Shown here: in pieces, positions 63,538-64,000 of the stretch
How the letters are laid out: the number at the start of each line of letters is the position of its first letter
Position numbering within the stretch: position 1 is the first letter of the stretch
Origin: Sipunculus nudus
Taxonomy: Eukaryota > Annelida > Sipuncula > Golfingiida > Sipunculidae
Direction of reading: 5' to 3'
Assembly (NCBI GenBank): GCA_026874595.1
Contig: CM049309.1
Location: forward strand, 11,584,576 to 11,648,575
DNA length: 64,000 bases
The notes under the pieces: model-generated
The model's database searches: none
Seen by the model: only the letters and a program-made list of their open reading frames with translations
What the model was told of the DNA's origin: nothing
Made by a program: the position numbers and the translations under genes

Positions 63538-63768
63538 ATGTCAGCGCCACCGTCCTATGAGAAAACAGCGTATGGTTTCAACACCAGCCCTGTCGAGCCG
63601 ACAGCTCCTCCGCAGGGAATGGACAATATAGGGTTCACCGGGTACAGCGGCAAAAACCAGATCCAAACTCCATACGTCACTCAACCAAAGCCCGGGGTGT
63701 ACTCATGGAACCTTGCCGGGAATTATGGGATAGGCAACCCAGCAGCTACCCAACCCACAAAACAAGCG
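63538..63768 (+). CDS. First coding exon of a proline-rich protein (partial gene)
   Basis: An open frame of 77 codons starts MSAPPSYEKTAYGF and is rich in Pro, Gly, Gln, Tyr and Asn. It follows a good acceptor (pyrimidine-rich tract then CAG at 63521-63523), so the exon begins at 63524 with 14 nt of 5' UTR. A GTAACT donor at 63769 closes it in phase 0; the same donor string is used by exon 1 of genes A, C and D. A PPSY motif at residues 4-7 and low-complexity Tyr/Pro/Gly content resemble the cytosolic N-termini of small membrane proteins such as LITAF/CDIP1-like or BRI3-like proteins, but no domain is visible and this is a guess. The rest of the gene would lie beyond the window. Confidence 0.6.
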
Positions 63769-64000
63769 GTAACTTAATTTATTAAGAGTGGAATATTTCT
63801 GAGAGCTAGAAAATCGGGAAATCTAAACATGTTTAGTTTGAAATAGCGGCACTTTGCCGCCCGAATGTCGAAATTATATTCTGGAGACGTTAGGGTGGCA
63901 GTACAAGCAATAGTGTAAAGATCAATATAAAAGTTAAGTAGATGTACTCAACAATTCTGTCCGTACTGTATAATGTTTTCCTGTCTGTCACATTCTAATA
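63769..64000 (+). other. Start of an intron
   Basis: Sequence after the GTAACT donor of the proline-rich exon; nothing else is recognised up to the window edge. Confidence 0.45.

Noticed and set aside
1-64000. CRISPR array, operons, phage or plasmid features
   Set aside because: Introns, pol III SINEs, LINEs and polyadenylation signals mark this as animal DNA; the tandem repeats are microsatellites or duplications without regular spacers.

Overview
The window reads as animal nuclear DNA that is AT-rich and dominated by introns and repeats. Coding signal is sparse, exons are short and spliced at GT/AG, and there are many (AT)n and (CT)n(AT)n microsatellites, tRNA-derived SINEs, LINE remnants and small inverted-repeat transposons. 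One SINE carries a conserved 'tctccggcttcctccac' block that I associate with molluscan SINEs, and the only clear gene family is an expanded set of C1GALT1-like glycosyltransferases. A marine invertebrate, most likely a bivalve mollusc, is my best guess. That is inference, not proof.

Genes. Four genes of glycosyltransferase family GT31 resemble core 1 beta-1,3-galactosyltransferase (C1GALT1). Gene A (5264-7992, minus), gene C (32823-35603, minus) and gene D (46703-49494, minus) are near-identical four-exon paralogues. Gene B (21376-27611, plus) is a divergent five-exon member lying between A and C in the opposite direction. All four encode a short cytoplasmic tail, one N-terminal membrane anchor, the CDDDTYV nucleotide-sugar/metal motif and the SGGAGY..LSRE segment, as expected of type II Golgi enzymes. 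A first coding exon of an unrelated proline-rich protein sits at the right edge (63538-63768). Two decayed plus-strand exon-4 remnants (about 15338 and 56505) point to a further lost family member.

Layout. The window is built from three long duplicated blocks: copy 1 (1-20993), copy 2 (28135-39970) and copy 3 (46010-61033). Copy 1 is a mosaic. Its left part, including gene A, is nearly identical to copy 2; its right part, from about 9.1 kb on, is nearly identical to copy 3. The matching right part of copy 2 (37.6-39.97 kb) and left part of copy 3 (46.01-46.56 kb) are clearly more diverged. Gene D and its introns are nearly identical to gene C, with a sharp left boundary at about 46.57 kb and a right boundary near 50.48 kb. 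The pattern fits unequal recombination plus gene conversion in a tandem array. It also fits two haplotypes placed in series by the assembler, and the sequence alone cannot separate these.

Mobile DNA. The most distinctive elements are a 487-bp near-palindromic foldback element with an 8-bp target duplication in intron 3 of gene B (24084-24570), a 1.27-kb non-autonomous hAT-like element with TIR TTAGAGCCCTGCGC (61467-62740), a LINE remnant at the left edge split by a MITE, a LINE 3' end that is deleted in copy 3 at a 6-bp microhomology, and a SINE present in copy 1 but absent from copy 3. No RNA gene, CRISPR array or complete autonomous transposon was found.
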